A stretch of 39,581 nucleotides of DNA from Macromonas bipunctata (GTDB taxonomy: Bacteria > Pseudomonadota > Gammaproteobacteria > Burkholderiales > Burkholderiaceae_C), in the NCBI RefSeq assembly GCF_002837135.1, contig NZ_NWBQ01000033.1:1-39581 (forward strand), in the 5' to 3' direction. The notes under the pieces are model-generated. The model was given only the letters and a program-made list of their open reading frames with translations, ran no database searches and had not been told where the DNA came from. The position numbers and the translations under genes were made by a program. This document shows, in pieces, positions 27,787-36,144 of this stretch (the first letter of the stretch is position 1; the number at the start of each line of letters is the position of its first letter).

Positions 27787-28064
27787 CAGCCCAGCAGCCC
27801 CGGCTCGGTGAGCAGACGCTGGAGCCGGGGTTTGACGGTCACGGGTTGATCCAGCGCGGTCTGAAACGCCTCCCACTGCTCGGCAGGCAACTCGAAACGG
27901 CGACGGTCGGCCAGTGTCTGGTTGGCCGCCACGATACCGGCATCCAACAGGAATTCACTGACGTTTTTGTGCGCAGCACGGGCGGCTTCCTGCAAAAGTT
28001 GCTTGACCGGAAGACTGGCACGAACGTCGATACGCTCGGATTTGGACAGGGTGGCGGTTGGCAT
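27786..28064 (-). CDS. DUF1778 ribbon-helix-helix antitoxin
   Basis: A 92-residue partner of the GNAT toxin. RIDVRASLPVKQLLQEAARAAHKNVSEFLLDAGI (11-44) is the ribbon-helix-helix DNA-binding part with dimer-forming beta strand. The acidic, less ordered C-terminus (FELPAEQWEAFQTALDQPVT) should wrap the toxin. The gene precedes the toxin and overlaps it by one base. It probably represses its own promoter, helped by the toxin (conditional cooperativity). Confidence 0.9.
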   Translation of the reverse strand: MPTATLSKSERIDVRASLPVKQLLQEAARAAHKNVSEFLLDAGIVAANQTLADRRRFELPAEQWEAFQTALDQPVTVKPRLQRLLTEPGLLG

Positions 28065-28070
28065 GACGAC

Positions 28071-28089
28071 GACCTCAAAGCTGAAGGTC
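28071..28089 (-). promoter_or_regulatory. Operator-like inverted repeat of the toxin-antitoxin promoter
   Basis: GACCT (28071-28075) and AGGTC (28085-28089) form an inverted repeat around 9 bases. It covers the likely transcription start, so binding by the RHH antitoxin would block initiation. Confidence 0.55.
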
Positions 28090-28093
28090 TTGC

Positions 28094-28122
28094 ATCATAC
28101 CGTCCGGCCAATGTCCTGACAA
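28094..28122 (-). promoter_or_regulatory. Sigma-70 promoter of the toxin-antitoxin operon
   Basis: On the minus strand TTGTCA (28122-28117), a 17-base spacer and TATGAT (28099-28094) give a near-consensus promoter, about 30 bases upstream of the antitoxin start. Confidence 0.75.
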
Positions 28123-28138
28123 CCCGTAACTCCAGCTG

Positions 28139-29569
28139 TTACTGCGCGCGGCAGATCTTGAGCATGTTGGTTCCGCCTGGGGTGCCCATCGGTTCGCCGC
28201 AGGTGATGGCGTACACATCGCCGCTTTGCACAATGCCGCGCTCCTTCAGGTAACGCTCGGCCTGGTGCAGGGCGGTGTCGCGGTCGGCGCTGGTGTCCAT
28301 GAGCAGCGGCGTGACGTTGCGGTACAGCGCCATGCGGCGCTGCGCGGGCAGCTTGGACGTGACGGCGTAGATGGGAATGGCCACGTTGTGGCGGCTCATC
28401 CACAGCGCGGTGGAGCCCGAATCGGTCAGCGCCACAATGGCTTTCACGCCCAGGTGGTGCGCGGTGAACAGTGCGCCCATGGCAATGGCGTGGTCGATGC
28501 GCTCGAAGGTCTTGCCGCTGAAGTCGGACTCGAGCTCATAGGTGTCGGCCTGCTCGGCGGCGGCACAGATCTTGGCCATTTCCTGCACGGTTTGCAGCGG
28601 GTACTTGCCCGCAGCGGTCTCGGCGCTGAGCATCACAGCATCGGTGCCATCGAGCACGGCGTTGGCCACGTCGCTGACTTCGGCGCGCGTGGGCACCGGG
28701 TTCACGATCATGGACTCCATCATCTGCGTGGCGGTGATGACGACCTTGTCCGCTTCGCGCGCCAGGCGGATCATGCGTTTTTGCAGCGCGGGCACCGCCG
28801 CATTGCCCACCTCCACCGCCAAATCACCGCGCGCCACCATGATGCCGTCCGACACGGCCAGGATTTTTTCCAGTTGGGGAATGGCCTCAGCGCGCTCGAT
28901 CTTGGCAATCAGGCCCGGCTTGTGCCCCGACGGCGCGGCCACCAGGCACAGCTGGCGTGCCAGTTCCATGTCGGTGGCGGTCTTGGGAAAGCTCACCGCC
29001 ACGTAGTCGGCGTACAGGGCCATCGCGGTTTTGATGTCGTCCATGTCCTTGGCGGTCAGGGCCGGGGCGGTCAGGCCACCGCCTTGCTTGTTGATGCCCT
29101 TGTTGTTGGACAGCTCGCCACCAATCTGTACCGTGGTGTGGACGGCATCACCCACCACGCGCTCCACGCACAGCACGATCAGGCCGTCGTTGAGCAGCAG
29201 CACGTCGCCCGCTTTCACGTCTTGCGGCAGGGCCTTGTAGTCCAGCCCCACACCGGCCACATCACCGGGTTCGGTGCGGGCGGCGTCCAGCACGAAAGGC
29301 GCGCCGTCTTCGAGCCACACCTTGCCTTCGGCAAATTTGCCCACGCGGATTTTGGGCCCCTGCAGGTCGGCCATGATGGCGACTTCTACCCCCACACGCT
29401 GCGCGGCGCTGCGCACCAAGTTGGCGCGGTCGATGTGGTCTTGCGCCGTGCCGTGGCTGAAGTTGAGCCGCACCACGTTCACCCCGGCGCGGATCATCTG
29501 CTCCAGCAGTTGCGGGTTGCTGGATGCGGGACCCAAAGTGGCGACGATTTTGGTAGCACGCTGCGGCAT
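28139..29569 (-). CDS. pyk: Pyruvate kinase
   Basis: The last glycolytic step, phosphoenolpyruvate plus ADP to pyruvate plus ATP. The 476-residue protein has ATKIVATLGPASSN at the start and MIRAGVNVVRLNFSHGT. The catalytic barrel segments GIMVARGDLAVEVG and ITATQMMESMI bind metal and substrate. The C-terminal domain includes VKAIVALTDSGSTALWMSRHNVAIPIYAV. It lies directly upstream of the toxin-antitoxin pair and shares a 150-base AT-rich divergent region with the exported-protein cluster at 29720. Intact. Confidence 0.97.
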   Translation of the reverse strand: MPQRATKIVATLGPASSNPQLLEQMIRAGVNVVRLNFSHGTAQDHIDRANLVRSAAQRVGVEVAIMADLQGPKIRVGKFAEGKVWLEDGAPFVLDAARTEPGDVAGVGLDYKALPQDVKAGDVLLLNDGLIVLCVERVVGDAVHTTVQIGGELSNNKGINKQGGGLTAPALTAKDMDDIKTAMALYADYVAVSFPKTATDMELARQLCLVAAPSGHKPGLIAKIERAEAIPQLEKILAVSDGIMVARGDLAVEVGNAAVPALQKRMIRLAREADKVVITATQMMESMIVNPVPTRAEVSDVANAVLDGTDAVMLSAETAAGKYPLQTVQEMAKICAAAEQADTYELESDFSGKTFERIDHAIAMGALFTAHHLGVKAIVALTDSGSTALWMSRHNVAIPIYAVTSKLPAQRRMALYRNVTPLLMDTSADRDTALHQAERYLKERGIVQSGDVYAITCGEPMGTPGGTNMLKICRAQ

Positions 29570-29644
29570 GGAAGAAGACTCCTAATGAAAAAAATGGATA
29601 GGTCAACAATTTTGCAGGACATCAGCGACAAATTGATTGTAATT

Positions 29645-29675
29645 TTGACCTTTACACAAATTGGCTGCATATAAT
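29645..29675 (+). promoter_or_regulatory. Candidate promoter of the five-gene exported cluster
   Basis: TTGACC (29645-29650) and TATAAT (29670-29675) are well-matched boxes but 19 bases apart, slightly long. The region 29590-29750 is strongly AT-rich in a GC-rich genome, which suggests a promoter region and perhaps a silencer target. Confidence 0.5.
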
Positions 29676-29719
29676 CCTGATAACTACATAAATAAAAACT
29701 TTCAAATGACAAAAACAAA

Positions 29720-30187
29720 ATGAAAAATGATTTTTTTAAACCAATTGTTATCATTTCATGTTTGTTGACCACCGCTTGTTCGGTGTCTGCGCCTTGGCCT
29801 GATCAGTATGCAAAGGTTTCTGTGACACCAGATCTTTCGCCGTACACCCAGTTTGAGTTGTACGCTCAAAACGCGGCGCCCACCGACAACCGCCAGCAAG
29901 GTCGGCTCCGGTTTTTGGTTGCTAGCTCACAGTTTGAGGCGTATCGCGCAGACGGCGCAGCCATCGGACGGCTACATGTGCAGCCCGAGGAATGCCGCGA
30001 CGATCCTGATGCAGCGTGCCAACGCCGTTTTGTGATCAACGGGCGACTACATAGCACGCAGGGCAATTTCAGCTGTGTCGTGCCAGTACGCAATGACACC
30101 AACACTGGCTATCAAACTCAAACTCTTTCCGGCTTGTGCCAAAGCCAATACGGCCGCGCCTACACCATTCAAATTTTTGCACCCTAA
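29720..30187 (+). CDS. Exported lipoprotein of unknown family (cluster gene 1)
   Basis: I do not recognise this 155-residue protein. It has a hydrophobic signal peptide ending in the lipobox LLTTAC, so Cys20 should be lipidated. The mature part is soluble and likely beta-rich (TPDLSPYTQFELYAQNAAPTDNRQQGRLRFLVASSQFEAYRADG). It carries four further cysteines, in ECRDD, AACQRR, FSCVV and GLCQS, which could form two disulfides in the periplasm. It lies three bases before the next lipoprotein gene. It opens a run of five exported proteins and may interact with them. The start is AT-rich with no strong ribosome site. Confidence 0.75.
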   Translation: MKNDFFKPIVIISCLLTTACSVSAPWPDQYAKVSVTPDLSPYTQFELYAQNAAPTDNRQQGRLRFLVASSQFEAYRADGAAIGRLHVQPEECRDDPDAACQRRFVINGRLHSTQGNFSCVVPVRNDTNTGYQTQTLSGLCQSQYGRAYTIQIFAP

Positions 30188-30190
30188 AAC

Positions 30191-30736
30191 ATGAAGCACT
30201 TCCAAATGTCTTTTTCTTCACACCGCATGCGTACTGGCGCGTTGGCCTTGTGCTTCAGTTTGGCACTGGGTGCGTGCGACCTGTTTACCAGCCCAGACCA
30301 GCTCAAGGCAGACGCCAATGCTGCTCTGGCCGCACGCAACTTTGCCACTGCCGCACAAACCGCACAGCAGTGGGCGAAGAAAGCGCCCGATCAGTACGAG
30401 GCGTACTTTGTATTGGCGCAAGCTCAGGCCCAAGCAGGTGACAAAAACGCGGCGGTGGTAGCCCTGGAGCAAGCACTGACCAAAGGTCTCAAGGACGACA
30501 CGCAGGTCACGACCAACGCCAACTTGGAACCGATCCGATCCATGGTTGCCTACCAAAAGTTGATGGACACGCATTTCCCCAAGCACGTAGGCAAGCAGGA
30601 AAGCAATACCGACTCTAGAGCTGCGACTGAACCCGAACCAGATGAAGGCGTTGATAGCGTCTCTATTACTGAAAAAAATGGCATGCAAGTGCTGCGTGCT
30701 GGCGATGTCATGATCCAAGTACCCACATTGAAATAA
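30191..30736 (+). CDS. TPR-type lipoprotein (cluster gene 2)
   Basis: A 181-residue lipoprotein with signal sequence and lipobox ALGAC (Cys29). Residues 38-100 form two tetratricopeptide-like helical repeats (LKADANAALAARNFATAAQTAQQWAKKAPDQYEAYFVLAQAQAQAGDKNAAVVALEQAL), a scaffold for protein contacts. An acidic, Thr/Ser-rich tail (about 130-165) precedes a short final strand. The start could also be M13 (MRTGALALC), closer to a normal signal peptide. It has no catalytic motif, so an assembly or anchoring role is more likely than an enzymatic one. Confidence 0.75.
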   Translation: MKHFQMSFSSHRMRTGALALCFSLALGACDLFTSPDQLKADANAALAARNFATAAQTAQQWAKKAPDQYEAYFVLAQAQAQAGDKNAAVVALEQALTKGLKDDTQVTTNANLEPIRSMVAYQKLMDTHFPKHVGKQESNTDSRAATEPEPDEGVDSVSITEKNGMQVLRAGDVMIQVPTLK

Positions 30737-30766
30737 ACCCAAACATTCAGAACACTGGAGACAAGC

Positions 30767-32365
30767 ATGAAAAAATTTAAGTTGAAAACGCTGGGTCTGG
30801 CATTGAGTGCTGGCCTGATGGTTACGCCCGCAATGGCCCAAACACAAAACACTGTGATCGGCGAAGGCCGTGCACCCGTGGGAGCGGGCGATGCCAGCGC
30901 CATCCGCAACGCGGCGAAGCAGGAGGCACTGCGCGATGCCGTTATTAAGGCGATCAAGGATGCGACCGCTCTTGATGCCAGCGACAGTCGGCACGCTGCC
31001 ATCATCAACGAAGTGGCCAAACAGTTGCGTGACGTGCGTGTGATTGAAGAAGTGCGCGAAGGCGCAGACTTCGTGACACGCATTGATGCCCATGTGGATC
31101 GTCGCCAGATTAAAAACGCGATCCGTGGCACGGAGCTTGACAAGCTGAACGACCGCAGCTTTTCCATCTTGATGCTGGTGGACGAGTTCGTGACCAACAG
31201 CCGTGACCTGAAACTTCCCTTGCGCGATCTGACCGAGTACTCGTACGATGCTGGCGCTTCCTACAAGGACAAAACCCGCGCTGCCAGCGCCAGCTCAGCG
31301 TCCAGCAGTGCTGCCATAGCTGCATCTTCCAGCGTGAACGCGGCGCGTGCGTCATCGACCAAGGTTGCCGGCGCAGCCAACAGTGGTGTTGTCGTGCAAG
31401 GGAGTGACGGCTCAGCGGGCGCAGCTGCAACCAATAGCAGGTTCAGTGGCCAATCCGCCGATGCAGCCAGCTACCGTGCCAAGGACAGCATGGCTGCGTC
31501 GTCATCGTCCAAATCGTCACAAGCTGCCACCTACCAAGCCAACGTTGAAGCCAAAAACCATGAAAAGGTGTCGTACCGCAGGCTGGTGGAATACCAAGAC
31601 ACTTCCAAGCCCACGACCAACTCGGTGTTTCTGTCGTCCTTCAGCGGCTCACTGCGAGATTACGACTTGCGATTGCTGGACGCATCTATCACACGCAGCA
31701 AGTTTTTTGGCGACCGCAAGATCACCTTGGCAGCACTGGGCAGCAGCGCCGAAATGGCCAAATTCTCCGAATTTGCGCGCAAATCCAACGCCGATTTCCT
31801 GATGGTGGGCTCCTCCACCGTCGTGGCGGGTGACATCAACCCAGCAACCGGCATGCAAAGCTGTGCGGTGACGGCGGAAATCAAGGTGTTTGCCACCGCT
31901 GGCAGCGAACAGATTTCCTCAGCCGCACAGAGCACGGAAGCGGCTGGCCGCAACATTGAGGACTGTGCCGCCAAGGCATCGACCAAAATTGCCAACATGC
32001 TGGCGCCCGAATTTGCCAACCGCACCTTGGGCTACTGGGCTGACCGTGCGGCCCGGGGTCGTCAATACACGGTGGAATTGAAAGGGGCTGGCTTGACCTT
32101 CCCCCTGCGCATGGCCTTTGCCAAAGCATTGCGCGAAATCCCTGATGCAGCCGACGTAGAGACCAAAGAAAACTCGGACGCTGGCGTTCGTGCCACGGTC
32201 ACCCTCAAAGGCAAGGCCAATCCCATGGAGCAGGTGTATGGTGCAGTATTAAGCCAATCCGCCTTTGCAGGACGCAATCTGGATGGTGCGGAAGAAGGCG
32301 AAACCTTGGTGCTGTGCCTCAACAGTTGCGCCGCAGCCACACCCGCCGCACGTGGCAAACGGTAA
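30767..32365 (+). CDS. Secreted protein with LPP20/FlgT-N-like domain and Ser/Ala-rich linker (cluster gene 3)
   Basis: A 532-residue exported protein. A classical signal peptide ends in AMA-Q (about residue 25). Residues about 28-115 (VIGEGRAPVGAGDASAIRNAAKQEALRDAVIKAI, then VDRRQIKN) resemble the LPP20 lipoprotein and FlgT N-terminal fold, whose pattern is G-x-A followed by an Ala-rich helix ending DAVxxAI. A long low-complexity Ser/Ala stretch covers about 168-265. The second half (280-520) is a further globular part with two cysteine pairs. FlgT is part of the flagellar H ring in Vibrio, so an outer-membrane ring role is conceivable, but the match is a motif impression. The ribosome site GGAGAC is strong. 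Confidence 0.7.
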   Translation: MKKFKLKTLGLALSAGLMVTPAMAQTQNTVIGEGRAPVGAGDASAIRNAAKQEALRDAVIKAIKDATALDASDSRHAAIINEVAKQLRDVRVIEEVREGADFVTRIDAHVDRRQIKNAIRGTELDKLNDRSFSILMLVDEFVTNSRDLKLPLRDLTEYSYDAGASYKDKTRAASASSASSSAAIAASSSVNAARASSTKVAGAANSGVVVQGSDGSAGAAATNSRFSGQSADAASYRAKDSMAASSSSKSSQAATYQANVEAKNHEKVSYRRLVEYQDTSKPTTNSVFLSSFSGSLRDYDLRLLDASITRSKFFGDRKITLAALGSSAEMAKFSEFARKSNADFLMVGSSTVVAGDINPATGMQSCAVTAEIKVFATAGSEQISSAAQSTEAAGRNIEDCAAKASTKIANMLAPEFANRTLGYWADRAARGRQYTVELKGAGLTFPLRMAFAKALREIPDAADVETKENSDAGVRATVTLKGKANPMEQVYGAVLSQSAFAGRNLDGAEEGETLVLCLNSCAAATPAARGKR

Positions 32366-32380
32366 GCGGGCAAGCACACT

Positions 32381-34393
32381 ATGCGTCGATACCTAAAACC
32401 GCTGCTGTGGTTGGCTTGTGTTGTTCCTGTCGCAGGCATCGCGGCACAGCAGGCCAAAGTACTTCCTGTTCAAGGTTTTTTCTACGATGCGGCCAAGGAT
32501 TCCAAACTTGACCCCGTCTTTCGTGAGTACCTGAACCAGCCGGCCGTTGCCCAGCACTTGGGCAAGCACATTTACGACACGCTAACGCCAGCGTTTGGCA
32601 CACGGGTCGGTCATCTGGATCACCGTACGGCTGGCCATACGTTTGCGGTGTCGTTCCATGTCACACGGGCCAGCAGCTTCAGCGTGGACAAGGGCAATGG
32701 CAACAGCGACGTGGTGGCCACGCTGACTGGTGGCGTCTACTTCACCAACGTGATTTCGGGCGAAGTTTTGACCACGTTGTCGCGTACCGTCATTAGCCGT
32801 GCGGTTGCAGCCAACCAAGCCGACCCGAAGGCCGAACGCCAAGAACTGTTCCGACAAGCTCTCAACACACTGATGCACGAACTGGTGAGTGAGGCGCCCA
32901 AGCATTTCCACCCTGTGGTCATTGAGGCGCGGCTAACCGACCGCATTGGCGATCTGCTCATTCTGGATGCCGGCTACCGTCAGGGCCTCAACGCAGGTGA
33001 TCGGGTCGAGGACAGTGCGGACAATCTGGTCGAGGTGGTCTACGCTGCCGAGGACTATGCAGTGGGCAAACTGGTGCTTGGGGCAAACCTGAATTTGGGT
33101 ACGACCTTCCAGAAGTTCAGTGCACACGCAGCGTCGGGCAAGGATCGCCCTCGGGTTGCGGTCTTGGTGGACAAGCAGCCCGAAGGCTACGCCAAAGACT
33201 ACGTGGGGCGCTTGTTTGCTGAAATGTTGGGCGATGCGGCCCCCCTGTCTGTGGTGCAGATCAACACTGGTTTTACCCAGTTGCTGCAGACGGTGCGGGA
33301 GCAGGACGGCGTTGAGCTCAGTTCCATGCAATCTGCGGAGCGCCGCCCCCCCAATTTTGTCATCCGCGTGCGCGTACCAGAGACCGTGTACCACGAGGCC
33401 GGAACCAACCTCGACTACGAAAAACAGCGTCGCTATGAGACACGTGCATTCGCCGATGTGATCGACAACAGCGGTCGGGTAATTTACACCGCCGTGGGCA
33501 CAGACGTGATAGTGGACAAGATTGTGCGTGGTATTGGTGCTGGACCAGACGAGCGTCGCGAGGTCAATATCAAGAACGCCCTGGCGGACTTGAGCAAGAA
33601 GCTGGTGCAGATTGGGGATTTGAAGCGCGACCGCGCCGAAATCGTCAACAGTGATGGCAGCACATACCAAATTAACAGCCAGAACCGTGTTTACAGCGCG
33701 CGCCAGCCGGGTGTAATACTGCGCAAAGCCAAAGCACGGGTTGGCAAGGACTCACGTACCGTGTGGCTGCCTACGCAAGAGGCTACCGTGGACAACTACA
33801 GCGGCCAAGCAACCACTGCCCTGTTACAAGGACTGCCCATCGACACCGCACAGCATAAGGTAACGGCAGGTGACCAGTTTGAAGTGTTGCGCTTGGGGAC
33901 GGCCCCGCGCACAGCGGTATCGTTGGCCACCTGTGGCCCCGTTGAGGCGCTGGGCAACAGCACTACACCGGCGCTCATGGAGCTGACCAACCACCTGCTC
34001 GGCGAAAAAATGCCGGGGATGCTCTACGCACCCGATGCGCAACACCTGACCGACAACGTGATCGGCCCCAGAAGCGGCTTTGCGTCTGGATTTGCTTGGC
34101 AATTGCCCGCCGTGACGTATTGCATCCAGCCGGTTGAGCGTGTCAATGTGGGTGATGAGCAATGCAGCACGCAATGCGAGCGTCCCATCGTGTCACGCTA
34201 CACCTTGCGTGTCAAAAAAGGTAGCGATGTCCTGACACGGATTGCTTTTGAAGGTCAGTTCAAAAGCTCTGGCTATTACGGTAAATCCACCGCACCAGAG
34301 CAACTGAAGCACCTGTTTGCCGCCGATGTGCTGGACGAGGCTCGCCGCCTGCTGGAAAAAGCCGTCGACAAAATCAATTTCCCCTTGCCTTAA
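32381..34393 (+). CDS. Large secreted protein with FlgT-C-like segment (cluster gene 4)
   Basis: A 670-residue protein of unknown family with an N-terminal signal peptide (LKPLLWLACVVPVAGIAAQ). The mature part looks globular and beta-rich. LLILDAGYRQGLNAGDRVED, near residues 189-208, resembles the G-x-x-x-G-L-x-x-G-D-x-F turn of FlgT C-terminal domains. The region 245-340 (RPRVAVLVDKQPEGYAKDYVGRLFAEM) looks like a repeated alpha/beta domain of the CsgG/TolB-N kind. Cysteines near the C-terminus (CSTQCERP) suggest a disulfide. It is 16 bases after gene 3 and reads in the same operon. Confidence 0.65.
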   Translation: MRRYLKPLLWLACVVPVAGIAAQQAKVLPVQGFFYDAAKDSKLDPVFREYLNQPAVAQHLGKHIYDTLTPAFGTRVGHLDHRTAGHTFAVSFHVTRASSFSVDKGNGNSDVVATLTGGVYFTNVISGEVLTTLSRTVISRAVAANQADPKAERQELFRQALNTLMHELVSEAPKHFHPVVIEARLTDRIGDLLILDAGYRQGLNAGDRVEDSADNLVEVVYAAEDYAVGKLVLGANLNLGTTFQKFSAHAASGKDRPRVAVLVDKQPEGYAKDYVGRLFAEMLGDAAPLSVVQINTGFTQLLQTVREQDGVELSSMQSAERRPPNFVIRVRVPETVYHEAGTNLDYEKQRRYETRAFADVIDNSGRVIYTAVGTDVIVDKIVRGIGAGPDERREVNIKNALADLSKKLVQIGDLKRDRAEIVNSDGSTYQINSQNRVYSARQPGVILRKAKARVGKDSRTVWLPTQEATVDNYSGQATTALLQGLPIDTAQHKVTAGDQFEVLRLGTAPRTAVSLATCGPVEALGNSTTPALMELTNHLLGEKMPGMLYAPDAQHLTDNVIGPRSGFASGFAWQLPAVTYCIQPVERVNVGDEQCSTQCERPIVSRYTLRVKKGSDVLTRIAFEGQFKSSGYYGKSTAPEQLKHLFAADVLDEARRLLEKAVDKINFPLP

Positions 34394-34414
34394 ATCAACC
34401 ACTGGAGACTTCTC

Positions 34415-35089
34415 ATGATGAAAAAACGCATTGCTGCCGTTCTGGTCGTAAGTACCTTGGGTGTGCTGGCCACTCCCGCCATGGCGCAATTCAGCAACCT
34501 GCTGGGTGGACTTACTGGTGGTAGCAGCAGTGCCGCTGCCGCAGACCCACAAACCTTTGTCGCATCGGCCCAAGCGGCTGAGAAGCTGATGAACAACTCG
34601 GTGGCACTGCTGAGCCAATCACTGGTTTCCAAGGAAAAGGCAGCAGCGCTTGAAGCACAACGCAAGGCTGCCAACGAAACCACCGACCCCGCCGAAAAGC
34701 AAGCCAAGCTCACTGAGGTGCGCAAGTCGGAAATGGCAGCACTCAACGAGTCGATGGCCAACAGTCAGATTGAATCGGCCGTCAAGAAAACCAGCGGCAA
34801 GCAACGTGAAGACTTGGCAGCCGCTTCTTTTAACTTCATGTTGGCACTGTTGCAGGACAAAGCCTTGGTTGAGCAAGGCAAAGGCTTGGTCAGCAGTTTA
34901 TCGAGCAATCCAATGAACATCACGAAGATGGGTGGCGTCAAGGATGCCGTCAGCAGTATGACCAACCAAATTTCGGCCGCCTCAAGCATTGCCACCAAAA
35001 TGCCTGCAATTTTTACAGCAGTGGGCGTCAAGGCACCCACCTCGAAGGACGAGAAGCCGAAGACGATGACGCAGGTTGAAGGCGACTGA
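34415..35089 (+). CDS. Small secreted helical protein (cluster gene 5)
   Basis: A 224-residue exported protein of unknown family. The signal peptide ends AMA-Q near residue 25. It is followed by a Gly/Ser/Ala region (LLGGLTGGSSSAAAAD) and then predominantly helical sequence with many Lys, Gln and Ala (SLVSKEKAAALEAQRKAANETTDPAEKQAKLTEVRKSEMAAL). It has no cysteine or lipobox, so it is soluble in the periplasm or loosely bound. The ribosome site CTGGAGAC is the same as before gene 3. It converges with pncC seven bases downstream, with no clear terminator between. Confidence 0.75.
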   Translation: MMKKRIAAVLVVSTLGVLATPAMAQFSNLLGGLTGGSSSAAAADPQTFVASAQAAEKLMNNSVALLSQSLVSKEKAAALEAQRKAANETTDPAEKQAKLTEVRKSEMAALNESMANSQIESAVKKTSGKQREDLAAASFNFMLALLQDKALVEQGKGLVSSLSSNPMNITKMGGVKDAVSSMTNQISAASSIATKMPAIFTAVGVKAPTSKDEKPKTMTQVEGD

Positions 35090-35095
35090 TCGACT

Positions 35096-35605
35096 TCAGC
35101 GTTGCAACACGCCCAGCAGCCCCTGCAACGCATGCAGCACCGTGGCGGCACGCACCGCCGCGCGGTCACCCTCAAAATGGCAACCTTCGGCGTGCGCGTG
35201 GCCGGGGCCTTGCCAGCCTATCCACACCGTGCCGACGGGCTTGTGGGCACTGCCCCCCGCCGGGCCCGCCACGCCGGTCACGGCCACCGCCCAGTCGGCC
35301 CCCGAGGTGCGCAGGGCACCGGCGGTCATGGCGCGCACCACCGCTTCGCTGACCGCACCGTGCTGGGCGATCAGCTCGGCGGGCACGCCCAGCAGTTCGG
35401 TTTTGGCGGCGTTGGAGTACGTGACCACGCCGCGCTCCAGCCAGTCGCTGGAACCGGCCAACGCGGTACAAGCCGCCGCAATCAGACCGCCCGTGCAACT
35501 TTCCGCCGTCACCAGACGCTGACCACGCTGGCGCAACGCATCGGCCAAGGCATCGCACACCGGCCAGATGGCATCGTCCAGCCACAGGGGGGAAGCATTT
35601 GTCAT
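35096..35605 (-). CDS. pncC: Nicotinamide-nucleotide amidase (CinA C-terminal type)
   Basis: This enzyme deamidates NMN to nicotinate mononucleotide in the pyridine-nucleotide salvage cycle. The 169-residue protein is the standalone CinA C-terminal domain. [16 protein letters not shown] (about 32-47) contains the catalytic Ser36 loop. [27 protein letters not shown] and [23 protein letters not shown] are family blocks. I chose ATG 35605; the upstream reading belongs to another frame. It lies 14 bases after the pgpA stop on the same strand. Confidence 0.95.
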   Translation of the reverse strand: MTNASPLWLDDAIWPVCDALADALRQRGQRLVTAESCTGGLIAAACTALAGSSDWLERGVVTYSNAAKTELLGVPAELIAQHGAVSEAVVRAMTAGALRTSGADWAVAVTGVAGPAGGSAHKPVGTVWIGWQGPGHAHAEGCHFEGDRAAVRAATVLHALQGLLGVLQR

Positions 35606-35619
35606 GGCCTGGGCCTCCC

Positions 35620-36144
35620 TCAAAAACGCCACAGCGCAATAACGAGCAAGGTGCAACCGGCGGCCACCAAGTCGTCGAACATGATGCCCCAGCCGCCGCG
35701 CCAGCCCCAGCCCTTGAACACGCGGTCGGCCCACGCCACCGGCCCGGGCTTGGCGGCATCAAAGTAGCGGAACAGCGCAAATGCGGCCAACTGGCCCCAA
35801 CCGCTCATGGGCATGGCCAGCCACAGCACCAGCCAGAACGCCACGATTTCGTCGATGACGATAAAGCCCGGATCGGCCACCCCGGTGCGCCGCGCCGTGG
35901 CCATGCTGGCCCACCAGCCCAGCAACAGGCCCACGCCGATGATGGCGGCCCATGCCACATCACCCGGTTGCCAGAAGTCCTGAACCAGCACAAACAGCAG
36001 CCACGCCCACAGCGTCCCCACCGTGCCGGGGGCGCGGCGGCTCAAACCCGCGCCCAGCCCCAGCGCCACCAAATGCGACAAGCGCGACACCATGAACCCC
36101 ACCGAAGGCACCCACGGTGCGCTGGAGCGTGCGGTGCCGTTCAT
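35620..36144 (-). CDS. pgpA: Phosphatidylglycerophosphatase A
   Basis: A membrane phosphatase of 174 residues that dephosphorylates phosphatidylglycerol phosphate. The [31 protein letters not shown] start has the conserved G-x-x-P-G-T-x-G motif. [16 protein letters not shown] carries the acidic active-site pair, and [16 protein letters not shown] is conserved. There are about four membrane segments. ATG 36144 overlaps the upstream glycosyltransferase stop as ATGA. An internal start at GTG near SRLSHL is possible. Confidence 0.95.
   Translation of the reverse strand: MNGTARSSAPWVPSVGFMVSRLSHLVALGLGAGLSRRAPGTVGTLWAWLLFVLVQDFWQPGDVAWAAIIGVGLLLGWWASMATARRTGVADPGFIVIDEIVAFWLVLWLAMPMSGWGQLAAFALFRYFDAAKPGPVAWADRVFKGWGWRGGWGIMFDDLVAAGCTLLVIALWRF

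Noticed and set aside
26044-27849. A 601-codon plus-strand frame opposite fba and the toxin gene
   Set aside because: It overlaps conserved fba on the other strand and has no family signature.
28226-29674. A 482-codon plus-strand frame opposite pyk
   Set aside because: It is a shadow of pyruvate kinase; the minus-strand product is conserved throughout.
29570-29719. A minus-strand pyk promoter with TTGACC near 29599
   Set aside because: No -10 box at a proper distance was found. AT-rich sequence gives many weak matches, so none was listed.
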